Source: Oscillospiraceae bacterium (GTDB taxonomy: Bacteria; Bacillota; Clostridia; Oscillospirales; Ruminococcaceae). From it: a DNA stretch of 33,018 bases. The stretch spans positions 1 to 33,018 of the forward strand of contig JAFTQJ010000067.1 of NCBI GenBank assembly GCA_017462785.1, written 5' to 3'. Below the pieces are notes generated by a model. It made no database searches. It saw nothing but the letters and a program-made list of their open reading frames with translations, and had not been told where the DNA came from. A program made the translations under genes and the position numbers. Below are positions 1 to 7,083 of the stretch, piece after piece. Numbering within the stretch: position 1 is the first letter of the stretch; every line of letters begins with the position of its first letter.

Positions 1-15
1 CTCTCGCCGTCCCAA

Positions 16-308
16 CAGTCTGTTGAAAAACCATTCAATTAACGCCGAAGGCAAGGACACAAGTTTTTGATCGACGTTTTTTCAAAATGGTCGTGGGAGT
101 CCAGAGGGCAAAGCCCTCTGGTCGCTCACCGCAGTGAGCGAAATCTCCTAATGCCGTCGCTTTTTTGAGGGGTGAATCTCACACACAGTCCGGTGGTCGG
201 TTTGGGAGAGAGGGGGAGTTTTTTTGCAAAAAACTCCCCCTTACTGTTCGCTTATGTAATCTTTTCTTTCTGCGAACGCAGAAACAAAATGACGTTTTCA
301 ACAAGCTG
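16..308 (+). mobile_element. MITE-like palindromic element, copy A
   Basis: This roughly 293-bp non-coding element starts with CAGTCTGTTGAA and ends with a decayed inverted copy, TTCAACAAGCTG. It aligns along its whole length, in reverse orientation, with the element at 32656-32944. In order it holds the segment around 'ttttgatcgac', a hairpin at about 101-120 (GAGGGC/GCCCTC), a hairpin at 123-140 (CGCTCACCGCAGTGAGCG), a conserved 'aaatctcctaatgccgtcgc' stretch, a long palindrome at about 213-240 (GGGGGAGTTTTTT/AAAAAACTCCCCC) and a hairpin at about 270-287 (TTTCTGCGAACGCAGAAA). No convincing reading frame exists in it. A small non-autonomous transposable element is the best reading; a REP/BIME-like repeat is the alternative. 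Confidence 0.7.
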
Positions 309-310
309 CT

Positions 311-575
311 GGCACGGAGCCCGTGCCGGCAGACGCATTTGGAAATCAGCCTGCCGCTGTTCATCCCCTGTTTTGCGGAATGCTCCCTCTGAAATGCAAT
401 GGGACGGCTCTCGCCGTCCCAAAGCATATAAGGAATGAAAAAGGCACGGAGCCCGTGCCGGCAGACGCATTTGGAAATCAGCCTGCCGCTGTTCATTCCC
501 TGTTTTGCGGAATGCTCTCTCTAAATGCAATGGGACGGCTCTCGCCGTCCCAAAGCATATAAGGAATGAAAAAGG
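311..575. repeat. 132-bp tandem repeat, two copies
   Basis: Two near-identical head-to-tail units start at 311 and 443. Each opens with the hairpin GGCACGGAGCCCGTGCC, carries a hairpin GGGACGGCTCTCGCCGTCCC about 100 bases later, and ends in 'aaagcatataaggaatgaaa'. They differ by a few substitutions and one missing base. The first 13 bases of the window match the right arm of the second hairpin, so a third copy probably lies to the left, next to the element at 16-308. The short reading frames across the array change frame between copies, so I read it as non-coding. The array abuts the 3' end of glgA. Confidence 0.85.
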
Positions 576-598
576 AAAAGGAATGGGATTTGCAAAAT

Positions 599-610
599 AG
601 GGTTCGCCCT
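599..610 (-). terminator. weak glgA terminator hairpin
   Basis: Four bases past the glgA stop region the minus strand reads AGGG-CGAA-CCCT followed by ATTTTG. It is a short stem with a stable tetraloop and a poor U tract. It is a weak terminator at best; the large hairpins of the 132-bp repeat beyond it may do the real work. Confidence 0.4.
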
Positions 611-614
611 TTTG

Positions 615-2063
615 TTATCTGTTAATCAGCCATTCGTACATGCCCTCATACTGCCGTGCAGAGCTGTTCCATGAGAAGTCCTTTGCCATGCCACGGCGTA
701 CCATGTCGTTCCAGTTGTCACGGTAGTTGAAATAAACCGACTTTGCATAATTCACCGTATTCAGGAAATCCTCTGCATTGAACGGACCAAAGGTGAAGCC
801 CGTTCCGGTCAGCTCGAATTCATTGTACGGCTCGACGGTATCCCTCAGACCGCCCGTTTCACGCACCAGCGGAATGGAACCATAACGCAGTGCGATCAGC
901 TGGGTCAGTCCGCAAGGCTCGAACAGGGACGGTACCAGCATCATGTCCGCACCTGCATACAGCTTGTGTGCCAGTGCATCATTATAGCAGATATTCGCCG
1001 AAACTCTGTCCGGATAGCGTCCTGCATAATAGCGGAATGCATTCTCAAAATTCGGATCACCCGTGCCGATCAGCACAAACTGTGTGTGCTCATCTGCAAA
1101 GCGGTCAAATACATTGCACAGCAGATTCAGACCCTTCTGATCCGTCAGACGGGAGATCAGTCCGATCACCATCTTGTTTTCATCCTGCGGAAGTCCAAGC
1201 TCTGCCTGCAATTGCAGCTTGTTCTGCTTCTTGCCCTCAAGCACATCATCATAGCCGTACTTGTAATAGATCTTGTCGTCCGTCTGCGGATTGTAGACAT
1301 CATAGTCGATGCCGTTCACAATACCCCTCAGGGACTCATGGCGAGCCGAAAGCAGACCCTCCAGATTTTCACCGTATTCCGGCGTTTTGATCTCCTCTGC
1401 ATAAGTATCGCTCACCGTGGTGATATAGTCCGCATACACCAGACCGCCCTTGAGCATGTTGGCATCCTCATGGAATTCCAGCTTGTCAGGCGTGAACATA
1501 TAGTCCGGCAGACCTGTGTTATACTGGAATGTCTTGATGTCCCACACGCCCTGAAAACGCAGGTTATGAATGGTCATGATGGACTTGACACCCTGATAGA
1601 ACGGGTGTGTTGCAAACGTGCTGTGCATGAGCACCGGAATCAGACCGGTCTGCCAGTCATGGCAGTGGATAATATCCGGATGAAAGCCGATGACGGGCAT
1701 CATTGCCAATACTGCCTTGCAGAAGAAGGTGAAACGCTCAATGTCCCATTTCAGGTCATTGCCGTAGGGGGTCGCACCATTGAAATAGTACTCGTTGTCC
1801 ACGAAATAGAACTTCACGCCGTCAAACTCATACTCCATAATGCCCACATGCTCCTGCTTGTCTGCATAGTCCATGTAGAAATGGTGACGATAGTGGAAGA
1901 AATTGCGGTAACGAGCCGGAATGCAGGTATAGTAAGGAATGATGACACGCACATCAAAACGGTTTCTGTCGAGGTTTTTCGGAAGTGCACCGACAACATC
2001 AGCCAGACCGCCGGTTTTGACAAACGGTACGCACTCGGATGCTGCAAATAAAATGTTAGTCAA
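615..2063 (-). CDS. glgA: glycogen synthase (ADP-glucose type, GT5)
   Basis: GlgA transfers glucose from ADP-glucose to the non-reducing end of growing alpha-1,4-glucan in the cytoplasm. At 482 residues it has the usual family length. The N-terminal KTGGLADVVGALP loop (residues 16-28) is the family signature for ADP-glucose binding, and the C-terminal Rossmann domain shows SRLTDQKG and the SLFEPCGLTQ segment with the conserved Glu near residue 382. The start is TTG at 2061-2063: GGAGG lies 7-8 bases upstream, and the family N-terminus MxxLFAASE begins right there. It has its own consensus promoter and a perfect inverted repeat upstream. No other glg gene is in the window, so it appears to be a single-gene unit here. 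Confidence 0.96.
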   Translation of the reverse strand: MTNILFAASECVPFVKTGGLADVVGALPKNLDRNRFDVRVIIPYYTCIPARYRNFFHYRHHFYMDYADKQEHVGIMEYEFDGVKFYFVDNEYYFNGATPYGNDLKWDIERFTFFCKAVLAMMPVIGFHPDIIHCHDWQTGLIPVLMHSTFATHPFYQGVKSIMTIHNLRFQGVWDIKTFQYNTGLPDYMFTPDKLEFHEDANMLKGGLVYADYITTVSDTYAEEIKTPEYGENLEGLLSARHESLRGIVNGIDYDVYNPQTDDKIYYKYGYDDVLEGKKQNKLQLQAELGLPQDENKMVIGLISRLTDQKGLNLLCNVFDRFADEHTQFVLIGTGDPNFENAFRYYAGRYPDRVSANICYNDALAHKLYAGADMMLVPSLFEPCGLTQLIALRYGSIPLVRETGGLRDTVEPYNEFELTGTGFTFGPFNAEDFLNTVNYAKSVYFNYRDNWNDMVRRGMAKDFSWNSSARQYEGMYEWLINR

Positions 2064-2107
2064 AAAGAATCCCTCCTCGGAAAGTATGAATGGTTTTCTA
2101 TATCTCT

Positions 2108-2136
2108 ATTATACTCCTTTTTCACGCAAACGTCAA
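2108..2136 (-). promoter_or_regulatory. sigma-A promoter of glgA
   Basis: On the minus strand TTGACG (2136-2131) and TATAAT (2113-2108) are separated by exactly 17 bases. Transcription should start near 2101, leaving a leader of roughly 40 bases before the TTG start of glgA. Confidence 0.88.
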
Positions 2137-2162
2137 GTCGTTTTTCACATTTTTATTCGCTG

Positions 2163-2181
2163 TTTGTGTAAAGTACACAAA
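2163..2181. promoter_or_regulatory. operator-like inverted repeat upstream of glgA
   Basis: TTTGTGTA-AAG-TACACAAA is a perfect 8-bp inverted repeat centred about 36 bases upstream of the glgA -35 box. Its size and symmetry fit the site of a dimeric regulator. It lies between the divergent glgA and SCP2-type genes but much nearer glgA, so an activator or repressor of glycogen synthesis is the likelier user. Confidence 0.5.
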
Positions 2182-2360
2182 AATGACATACTTTTGGAAA
2201 GCCTCTCTTTCACCCCTGTACATCCCTGTTTTTTGGCGGTATTGCGGTATTTTGATGCGGAAAAGCCAGCCTGCGGACAGAAAATATGCACTCTTTGGCT
2301 AAAAAAGAACAGAAAAACAGATATTTTATTGTGTTAAATGCGGAAAATGCGGATTTTTCA

Positions 2361-2389
2361 TTGACGAAATCCGAATGGTACGCTATAAT
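2361..2389 (+). promoter_or_regulatory. sigma-A promoter of the SCP2-type gene
   Basis: TTGACG (2361-2366) and TATAAT (2384-2389) with a 17-base spacer. The predicted leader is about 65 bases and ends in a GGTGAGG ribosome site before the ATG at 2463. Confidence 0.88.
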
Positions 2390-2462
2390 ATATCCATAAC
2401 AAGCGAAATTTCCGGCTCCGGCTGCGGCTGTCCGGAATCTGAAAAAGAAAGGTGAGGAACAC

Positions 2463-3080
2463 ATGACTTATCAGGAACTGGTGAAGAAGGTAAGCAAGGC
2501 TCTGACTGCTGCGGATGCATCCGGCATCAATGAGCATGTGGCTGTGCAGGTGAATGTGACCGGTGAAGCAGAGGGCTGGTTTTACATCGAAGCGGCTGAG
2601 GGCAAGCTGCATGTAGAGCCTTACACCTATGACGACAGAGATGCAAGCCTGACTGCATCCGGCGAGGATCTTCTGGCACTTTCCGCCGGCAAGCTCGCAC
2701 TTGAACAGGGTCTTTCCGAGGGCAAGCTGACTGTTGAGGGCAATTATGACAAGTTCATGCTGCTCAGCGGTATTTTTGCACAGCTCCCTGTGAAGAAAAC
2801 CAGAAAGACTACAGCTAAGAAGGCGGATGAGAATGCTGCTGAAAAGGCTGAGAAGAAGCCGGCAGCAAAGAAAACTGCGGCTAAAAAGCCGGCAGCTAAG
2901 AAAACCGCTGCAAAGAAGGCAGCTGAGGAAGCTGAAACATTCGTAGCACCCATCACTGAGGAAGCAGCTCCTGCAAAACGCAGATGCGGCAGACCGAAGA
3001 AGTCCGAAACCGCTGAAAAGGCTCCTGCAAAGAAGCCGGCAGCAAAGAAAACTGCCAAGAAAACCGAAGAAAAGGCATAA
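2463..3080 (+). CDS. SCP2-fold protein with a histone H1-like Lys/Ala tail
   Basis: A 205-residue cytoplasmic protein in two parts. Residues 1 to about 112 resemble the SCP2 sterol-carrier fold: an alternating strand pattern with a late 'LTVEGNYDKFMLLSGIFAQL' helix, as in other SCP2 domains that bind lipids or hydrophobic ligands. From about residue 115 to the end it is almost pure Lys, Ala, Pro and Thr with repeated KKPAAKKTA blocks, like histone H1 and bacterial HU/Hc1 tails. It also contains a basic CGRPKK core resembling an AT hook. The tail predicts nucleic-acid or polyanion binding. It has its own promoter and a following hairpin, so it stands alone. Its role is unknown; the fusion is what is unusual. 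The start is supported by GGTGAGG eight bases upstream. Confidence 0.85.
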   Translation: MTYQELVKKVSKALTAADASGINEHVAVQVNVTGEAEGWFYIEAAEGKLHVEPYTYDDRDASLTASGEDLLALSAGKLALEQGLSEGKLTVEGNYDKFMLLSGIFAQLPVKKTRKTTAKKADENAAEKAEKKPAAKKTAAKKPAAKKTAAKKAAEEAETFVAPITEEAAPAKRRCGRPKKSETAEKAPAKKPAAKKTAKKTEEKA

Positions 3081-3095
3081 TTGCAAACCACAAAG

Positions 3096-3122
3096 ATCCC
3101 CCTGCCTGAAAAGCAGGGGGAT
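3096..3122 (+). terminator. terminator hairpin after the SCP2-type gene
   Basis: ATCCCCCTGC and GCAGGGGGAT pair perfectly around a 7-base loop, 15 bases after the stop codon. The U tract is poor (TTGCAG), so termination may be partial. Confidence 0.65.
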
Positions 3123-3147
3123 TTGCAGATTCCGAAAGAAAAAGCAG

Positions 3148-3177
3148 AAAAAGACATGACCGAAGCCACGTCTTTTT
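3148..3177. terminator. second hairpin with T tract
   Basis: AAAAAGAC and GTCTTTTT form a stem with A and T runs on both outer sides, which suits a bidirectional intrinsic terminator. It would back up the hairpin at 3096-3122. Confidence 0.55.
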
Positions 3178-3361
3178 CAGCAAAAAAATAAGAGAAAGAG
3201 GTTAGAAATAATTTTCTTCTATTATTATACCAGAAAGCACGGCAGTTTACAAGCTTTTTTTAAAAGATTTTATTTTTTGTAGGAATGCATAACATTCAAC
3301 ACATATTTTTTGCGAAAACATCCGAAAATTAAGCCGGATGCATAAAATTAGAATGGAAAGC

Positions 3362-3390
3362 TTGCAATTTCAATGAAACTGTGTTATAAT
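3362..3390 (+). promoter_or_regulatory. sigma-A promoter of the SRP RNA
   Basis: TTGCAA (3362-3367) and TATAAT (3385-3390) with a 17-base spacer place the start near 3397, immediately before the folded SRP RNA sequence. Confidence 0.85.
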
Positions 3391-3396
3391 AGATGT

Positions 3397-3553
3397 ACTT
3401 GATTGTCGGGAGATACCTGACGTATTCGGAATATAGGTGTGCGGGCCCTGTGCAATGAATCGCCGTGAACCATGTCAGGCGGGGAACCGAGCAGCATTAA
3501 GCGGATTGTTTCATGTGCCGCAGCAAGCCTGCACACCTATGTTCCGAATTTTT
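3397..3553 (+). ncRNA. ffs: signal recognition particle RNA (4.5S/scRNA)
   Basis: SRP RNA pairs with Ffh to deliver nascent membrane and secreted proteins to FtsY and SecYEG. The helix 8 region is clear: GTCAGG at 3474, GGGGAACCG, then AGCAGC at 3490, which are the conserved asymmetric and symmetric loops that bind the Ffh M domain. It is capped by a GGAA-type tetraloop. A long terminal helix pairs 3424-3446 with about 3527-3549 and runs into a T5 tract, which also acts as the terminator. A small extra hairpin (GTCGGG/CCTGAC, about 3405-3421) precedes the main helix and may be a reduced Alu-side element. The position ahead of dnaX is the same as in Bacillus. Confidence 0.9.
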
Positions 3554-3585
3554 ATATCAGAGATACAAATGCACTGGGATTTTCG

Positions 3586-3711
3586 TGGGGGACGCTGTCC
3601 CCCACACCCCCTGCCAAAGGGATGGAATCCCTTTGGAATCCCAAGGCGTTTTCCCATTGCCCCCTGCGGGGACAAAGGGAAAACGTTAGGATTGCAAAAG
3701 ATACATTCTTG
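3586..3711 (+). repeat. triple-hairpin interspersed repeat, copy 1
   Basis: About 125 bp that recurs in the same orientation at 8432-8558. Three palindromes follow each other: GTGGGGGACGCTGTCCCCCAC, AAAGGGATGGAATCCCTTT, and a longer stem from CGTTTTCCC to GGGAAAACG. It lies between the SRP RNA and dnaX. A REP-like or miniature transposable element is likely. Confidence 0.8.
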
Positions 3712-3793
3712 GCAGGAATGGTGAGAAACAACCTTCCCAACAAAGTCCAGTGCACTGCATCACTGATATACAACATACGAAGCGGAGGTAATC

Positions 3794-5386
3794 ATGTATC
3801 AGGCTTTATACCGTAAATGGCGGCCTCTGAGCTTTGCGGATGTGCTTTCACAGCCGCAGGTCACTACGACGCTGCAAAATCAGATCAAAAACGGCACGGC
3901 TGCACATGCCTACCTGTTCACAGGCTCCCGTGGTACGGGCAAAACGACCTGTGCAAGAATTCTGGCAAAGGCGGTCAACTGTGAGCATCCCCGTCCGGAC
4001 GGCAACCCTTGTCTGGAGTGTGCGATCTGCCGTGATGCGGAAAACGCAGTCCTGTCCGATCTCATTGAGATCGACGCTGCTTCCAACAACAGTGTCGAAG
4101 ATATCCGTGATCTGCGTGATGCCACTGTATACACACCCGAACGCTGCCGCTTCAAGGTCTACATCATCGACGAAGTGCACATGCTTTCCCCCAGTGCATT
4201 CAATGCACTGCTGAAAATCATGGAGGAACCGCCGGAATATGTCAAGTTCATTCTGGCGACCACGGAGATCCACAAGGTTCCGGCGACCATCATTTCACGC
4301 TGTCAGCGATATGATTTCCGCCGCATCCGGCAGGAGGATCTGGTGGCAAGGCTCTGTGAGATCGCAGAAAAGGAACAGATCCCGCTGGAAAAGGATGCTG
4401 CCGAGCTGATGGCAAGGCTCTCCGACGGCGGTATGCGTGATGCCATTTCTCTGCTTGACCGCTGCTCCGCTTATGGGGAAACCATTACCGCACAGCTGAC
4501 CGCAGAAGCTGCCGGTGCTGCCGGCAGGGACTATCTGCTGCAAATGCTTGAGGCTGTGCATACGGGCAGTACAGCGGATGTGCTGCAATGCGTTGCAAAG
4601 CTGCACGATGCGTCGAAGGATCTGCAAAGACTTTGTGAAGAGCTGATCCTGATGCTCCGTGATGTGATGATGCTCAAAGCGGCTGGAGATACTTCCCTGC
4701 TGCACTGTATGGCGGACGAGATTCCGGCATTGCAGAAGCTCGCTGCGGAAACGGAGATGGATACCGTCATGACACAGCTGAGTGTCATGCAGACCTGCCG
4801 TGAACGCATGGGACGTGCTGTCAACAAGCGTGTGGAGCTGGAAATGACGCTGATCCGTCTTTGCAGCAGACAGACGGCTGCTGAGAGTACTGCACCTGCT
4901 GCCAACACCGCAGAGGTACAGGCACTCTATGAGAGGATCGCACAGCTTGAAAAGCATGCTGCACAGCCTGCACTCTCCCCTGCTGAGGCTGAGGTGACAA
5001 AACCGCAGGCTCCCCCCGTTCCGGAACCGGAACCGGAGGTTGATTTCCGTTCGCTGCGGCCGGAGGATTTCAAGCCCGTTGCACAATGGCCGGAAATTCT
5101 GGAGGAATGCGGCAGACTCAATCCTGCTGTGCTCGGCACACTGGTCGGCTCGAATGCTGTGGTGAATCACAATATCATCCTGATCGTAGCCGAAAACCCC
5201 TTCTTCCTGACCATGTTCAAGAACAAGCACAATGCCAGAACGCTTGGCGATGCCATTCAGAATATTCTTGGAAAGCGTTATGTCATCCGTGCAAAGTGCT
5301 CCGCTGCGGCGGCAAAGCCAAGACCGGTGCAGGAAATGATCGAAAAGGCAAAGAACAGCGGTATTACTACCACCGCTGTCACATAA
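3794..5386 (+). CDS. dnaX: DNA polymerase III subunit gamma/tau
   Basis: The clamp-loader ATPase and organiser of the replicative polymerase; 530 residues. Visible motifs are Walker A GSRGTGKT (44-51), a zinc site with Cys 63, 73, 76 and 79, Walker B IIDEVH (124-129) and the SRC arginine-finger motif (168-170). Domain III follows to about residue 360. After that comes a Pro/Glu/Ala-rich linker and a short tau-like C-terminal domain that would contact DnaE/PolC or helicase. The ATG is preceded by GGAGG at 7 bases. It heads the dnaX-ybaB-recR cluster. No obvious A6 slippage site for making a short gamma form is visible in the linker. Confidence 0.97.
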   Translation: MYQALYRKWRPLSFADVLSQPQVTTTLQNQIKNGTAAHAYLFTGSRGTGKTTCARILAKAVNCEHPRPDGNPCLECAICRDAENAVLSDLIEIDAASNNSVEDIRDLRDATVYTPERCRFKVYIIDEVHMLSPSAFNALLKIMEEPPEYVKFILATTEIHKVPATIISRCQRYDFRRIRQEDLVARLCEIAEKEQIPLEKDAAELMARLSDGGMRDAISLLDRCSAYGETITAQLTAEAAGAAGRDYLLQMLEAVHTGSTADVLQCVAKLHDASKDLQRLCEELILMLRDVMMLKAAGDTSLLHCMADEIPALQKLAAETEMDTVMTQLSVMQTCRERMGRAVNKRVELEMTLIRLCSRQTAAESTAPAANTAEVQALYERIAQLEKHAAQPALSPAEAEVTKPQAPPVPEPEPEVDFRSLRPEDFKPVAQWPEILEECGRLNPAVLGTLVGSNAVVNHNIILIVAENPFFLTMFKNKHNARTLGDAIQNILGKRYVIRAKCSAAAAKPRPVQEMIEKAKNSGITTTAVT

Positions 5387-5454
5387 ACGGAAGTCACCGG
5401 AATTCCGGCGGTTTCCGATGCAAATGAACCATTTATATAAAAGGAGAAATCACT

Positions 5455-5799
5455 ATGAGAGCAAGAGTACCGAAGAACATGGGCGGCAATGCCCAGAACA
5501 TGAATTCCATGATCCGTCAGGCACAGAAGATGCAGGATCAGATCACAGAGCTGCAGGATGATATCGAGGCTCGTGAGTTCACCGCAACCGCTGGCGGCGG
5601 TGCAGTACAGGTCGTAATGACCGGTAAGAAGACCATCAAGACCCTGACCATTGATCCCGAGGTTGCAAAAGACGATGTTGAGATGCTGCAGGATCTCGTA
5701 ACAGCTGCGATCAATGAAGCTGTTGCACAGATCGAGCAGACCACTGAGGACGAGATGAGCAAGATCACTGGCGGCGTTTCTCTGCCGGGTCTGTTCTAA
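5455..5799 (+). CDS. ybaB: YbaB/EbfC family nucleoid-associated protein
   Basis: A 114-residue dimeric DNA-binding protein of the YbaB/EbfC family, which coats DNA and is co-conserved with recR. The N-terminal helix is Met/Gln-rich (MIRQAQKMQDQITELQDDIEA), followed by the typical strands 'EFTATAGGGAVQVVMTGKKTIKTLTIDPEV' and a C-terminal helix ending MSKITGG(V)SLPGLF, the family ending. AAAAGGAGA precedes the ATG at about 8 bases. It lies 68 bases after dnaX and one base before recR. Confidence 0.95.
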   Translation: MRARVPKNMGGNAQNMNSMIRQAQKMQDQITELQDDIEAREFTATAGGGAVQVVMTGKKTIKTLTIDPEVAKDDVEMLQDLVTAAINEAVAQIEQTTEDEMSKITGGVSLPGLF

Positions 5800-5800
5800 G

Positions 5801-6403
5801 ATGGCATCGCATGATGCACTGCCCCTCGTCGTATTGACAGAACAGTTTGCAAAGCTGCCGGGTATCGGGATGAAAACCGCTGCCCGGCTTGCTTATCATG
5901 TCATGTCGATGGAGGCGGCGGATGTTGAGGAATTTGCACAGGCACTGCTCAATGCAAAGAAAACAGTGCATTACTGCCGCTGCTGTGAAAATCTCACGGA
6001 TCAGGAGCTTTGTTCCGTCTGTGAGGATGACACCCGTGACAGGAGCCTGATCTGTGTGGTGGAAACGCCCAAGGATATTGCGGCGTTTGAACGCACGGGC
6101 GAATACAGGGGAACTTACCATGTGCTGCATGGTCTGATCTCTCCGCTTCGTGGCGTGCTGCCGGATGATCTGAAGATCCGTTCCCTGCTGCATCGTGTGC
6201 AGGCAGGCGGCATACAGGAAGTCATTATGGCGACCAATCCCACAGTGGAGGGGGATGCAACGGCGGCTTATATCTCCCAGCTCCTCAAACCCCTGAACGT
6301 GACTGTCAGCCGGCTTGCCTTCGGTCTGCCCGTGGGCGGTATGCTGGAATATGCGGACGAGGTAACGCTTTATAAGGCGTTGGAGAATCGGAATATTATC
6401 TGA
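5801..6403 (+). CDS. recR: recombination mediator RecR
   Basis: RecR with RecO/RecF loads RecA onto SSB-coated gaps. The 200-residue length is standard. The order is: a helix-hairpin-helix (LPGIGMKTAARLAYH, about residues 18-32), a C4 zinc finger (CRCC...CSVC, about residues 57-75), a Toprim domain from about residue 80 (VVETPKDIAAFE), and a C-terminal 'LAFGLPVGGMLEYADEVTL' Walker-B-like segment. The ATG is one base after the ybaB stop and lacks a good ribosome site, so translation is probably coupled to ybaB. Confidence 0.97.
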   Translation: MASHDALPLVVLTEQFAKLPGIGMKTAARLAYHVMSMEAADVEEFAQALLNAKKTVHYCRCCENLTDQELCSVCEDDTRDRSLICVVETPKDIAAFERTGEYRGTYHVLHGLISPLRGVLPDDLKIRSLLHRVQAGGIQEVIMATNPTVEGDATAAYISQLLKPLNVTVSRLAFGLPVGGMLEYADEVTLYKALENRNII

Positions 6404-6408
6404 TACGA

Positions 6409-6445
6409 ATCCCCCAGCCCTGATCATTGATCGGGGCTGGGGGAT
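6409..6445 (+). terminator. recR terminator hairpin
   Basis: ATCCCCCAGCCC pairs with GGGCTGGGGGAT through a very stable stem just after the recR stop. It has little T tract, but a second hairpin follows at 6464. Confidence 0.6.
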
Positions 6446-6463
6446 TGCTATGCAATCAGCATG

Positions 6464-6497
6464 AAAAGCGGCAGTTTTCCGTAAACTGCCGCTTTTT
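6464..6497. terminator. bidirectional terminator between recR and pgsA
   Basis: AAAAGCGGCAGTTT pairs with AAACTGCCGCTTTT. The stem has A runs and T runs on both flanks, so it serves both the convergent recR (+) and pgsA (-) transcripts. Confidence 0.85.
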
Positions 6498-6498
6498 G

Positions 6499-7083
6499 TT
6501 ATTTCATGTCAATATACTTCCAATAGCCCTTGAGGTAGACACCGCCGGAAATGACCGTCAGGAGGACGGAGATCCAGACGAGTGCCCAGAGGACAACGTA
6601 AACACCCAATGTTACGCCTTCGGAGGGATTTGTAAAACCAAAATCCATCTGTATCATCAGCCACAGCTGAATGGCAACGATCGTCACCATGGTAAAGGCA
6701 GTTTTCAGCTTGCCCCAGATGCCGGCAGCCACGACCACACCCTTTTCGGCGGTCACAAGACGCAGACCGGACACCATGAATTCCCGTGCTGCTACGATTG
6801 TTACCACAATTCCGTTCACCGGACCACTGCCCAGATCTGCAAGAGAGGCAAGTGCGGCAAGGACAAGCACCTTATCTGCCAGAGGATCGGCGAATTTGCC
6901 GAAAGTGGTAACAAGGTGATGCTTGCGGGCGATATGACCGTCGAGTGCGTCCGTGATGCTTGCAAGGATGAAAACGACCAATGCCAGCGTATAGCGGAAC
7001 GGGATCGCCGGAACATACATGAAAACCAGATAGACAGGCACCAGCAGGATCCGCAGGAGCGTCAGTTTGTTTGGCAGGTTCAT
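6499..7083 (-). CDS. pgsA: CDP-diacylglycerol--glycerol-3-phosphate 3-phosphatidyltransferase
   Basis: PgsA makes phosphatidylglycerol phosphate, the first committed step to acidic phospholipids, in the cell membrane. The 194-residue protein has several hydrophobic segments. It shows the CDP-alcohol phosphotransferase signature D-x2-D-G-x2-A-R-x8-D-x3-D, seen here as 'ITDALDGHIARKHHLVTTFGKFADPLADK' around residues 50-75. I choose the ATG at 7083 over a GTG at 7089: GGAGG lies 7 bases before the ATG, and the ATG overlaps the rimO stop as ATGA. It is the last gene of the recX-rimO-pgsA run. Confidence 0.94.
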   Translation of the reverse strand: MNLPNKLTLLRILLVPVYLVFMYVPAIPFRYTLALVVFILASITDALDGHIARKHHLVTTFGKFADPLADKVLVLAALASLADLGSGPVNGIVVTIVAAREFMVSGLRLVTAEKGVVVAAGIWGKLKTAFTMVTIVAIQLWLMIQMDFGFTNPSEGVTLGVYVVLWALVWISVLLTVISGGVYLKGYWKYIDMK

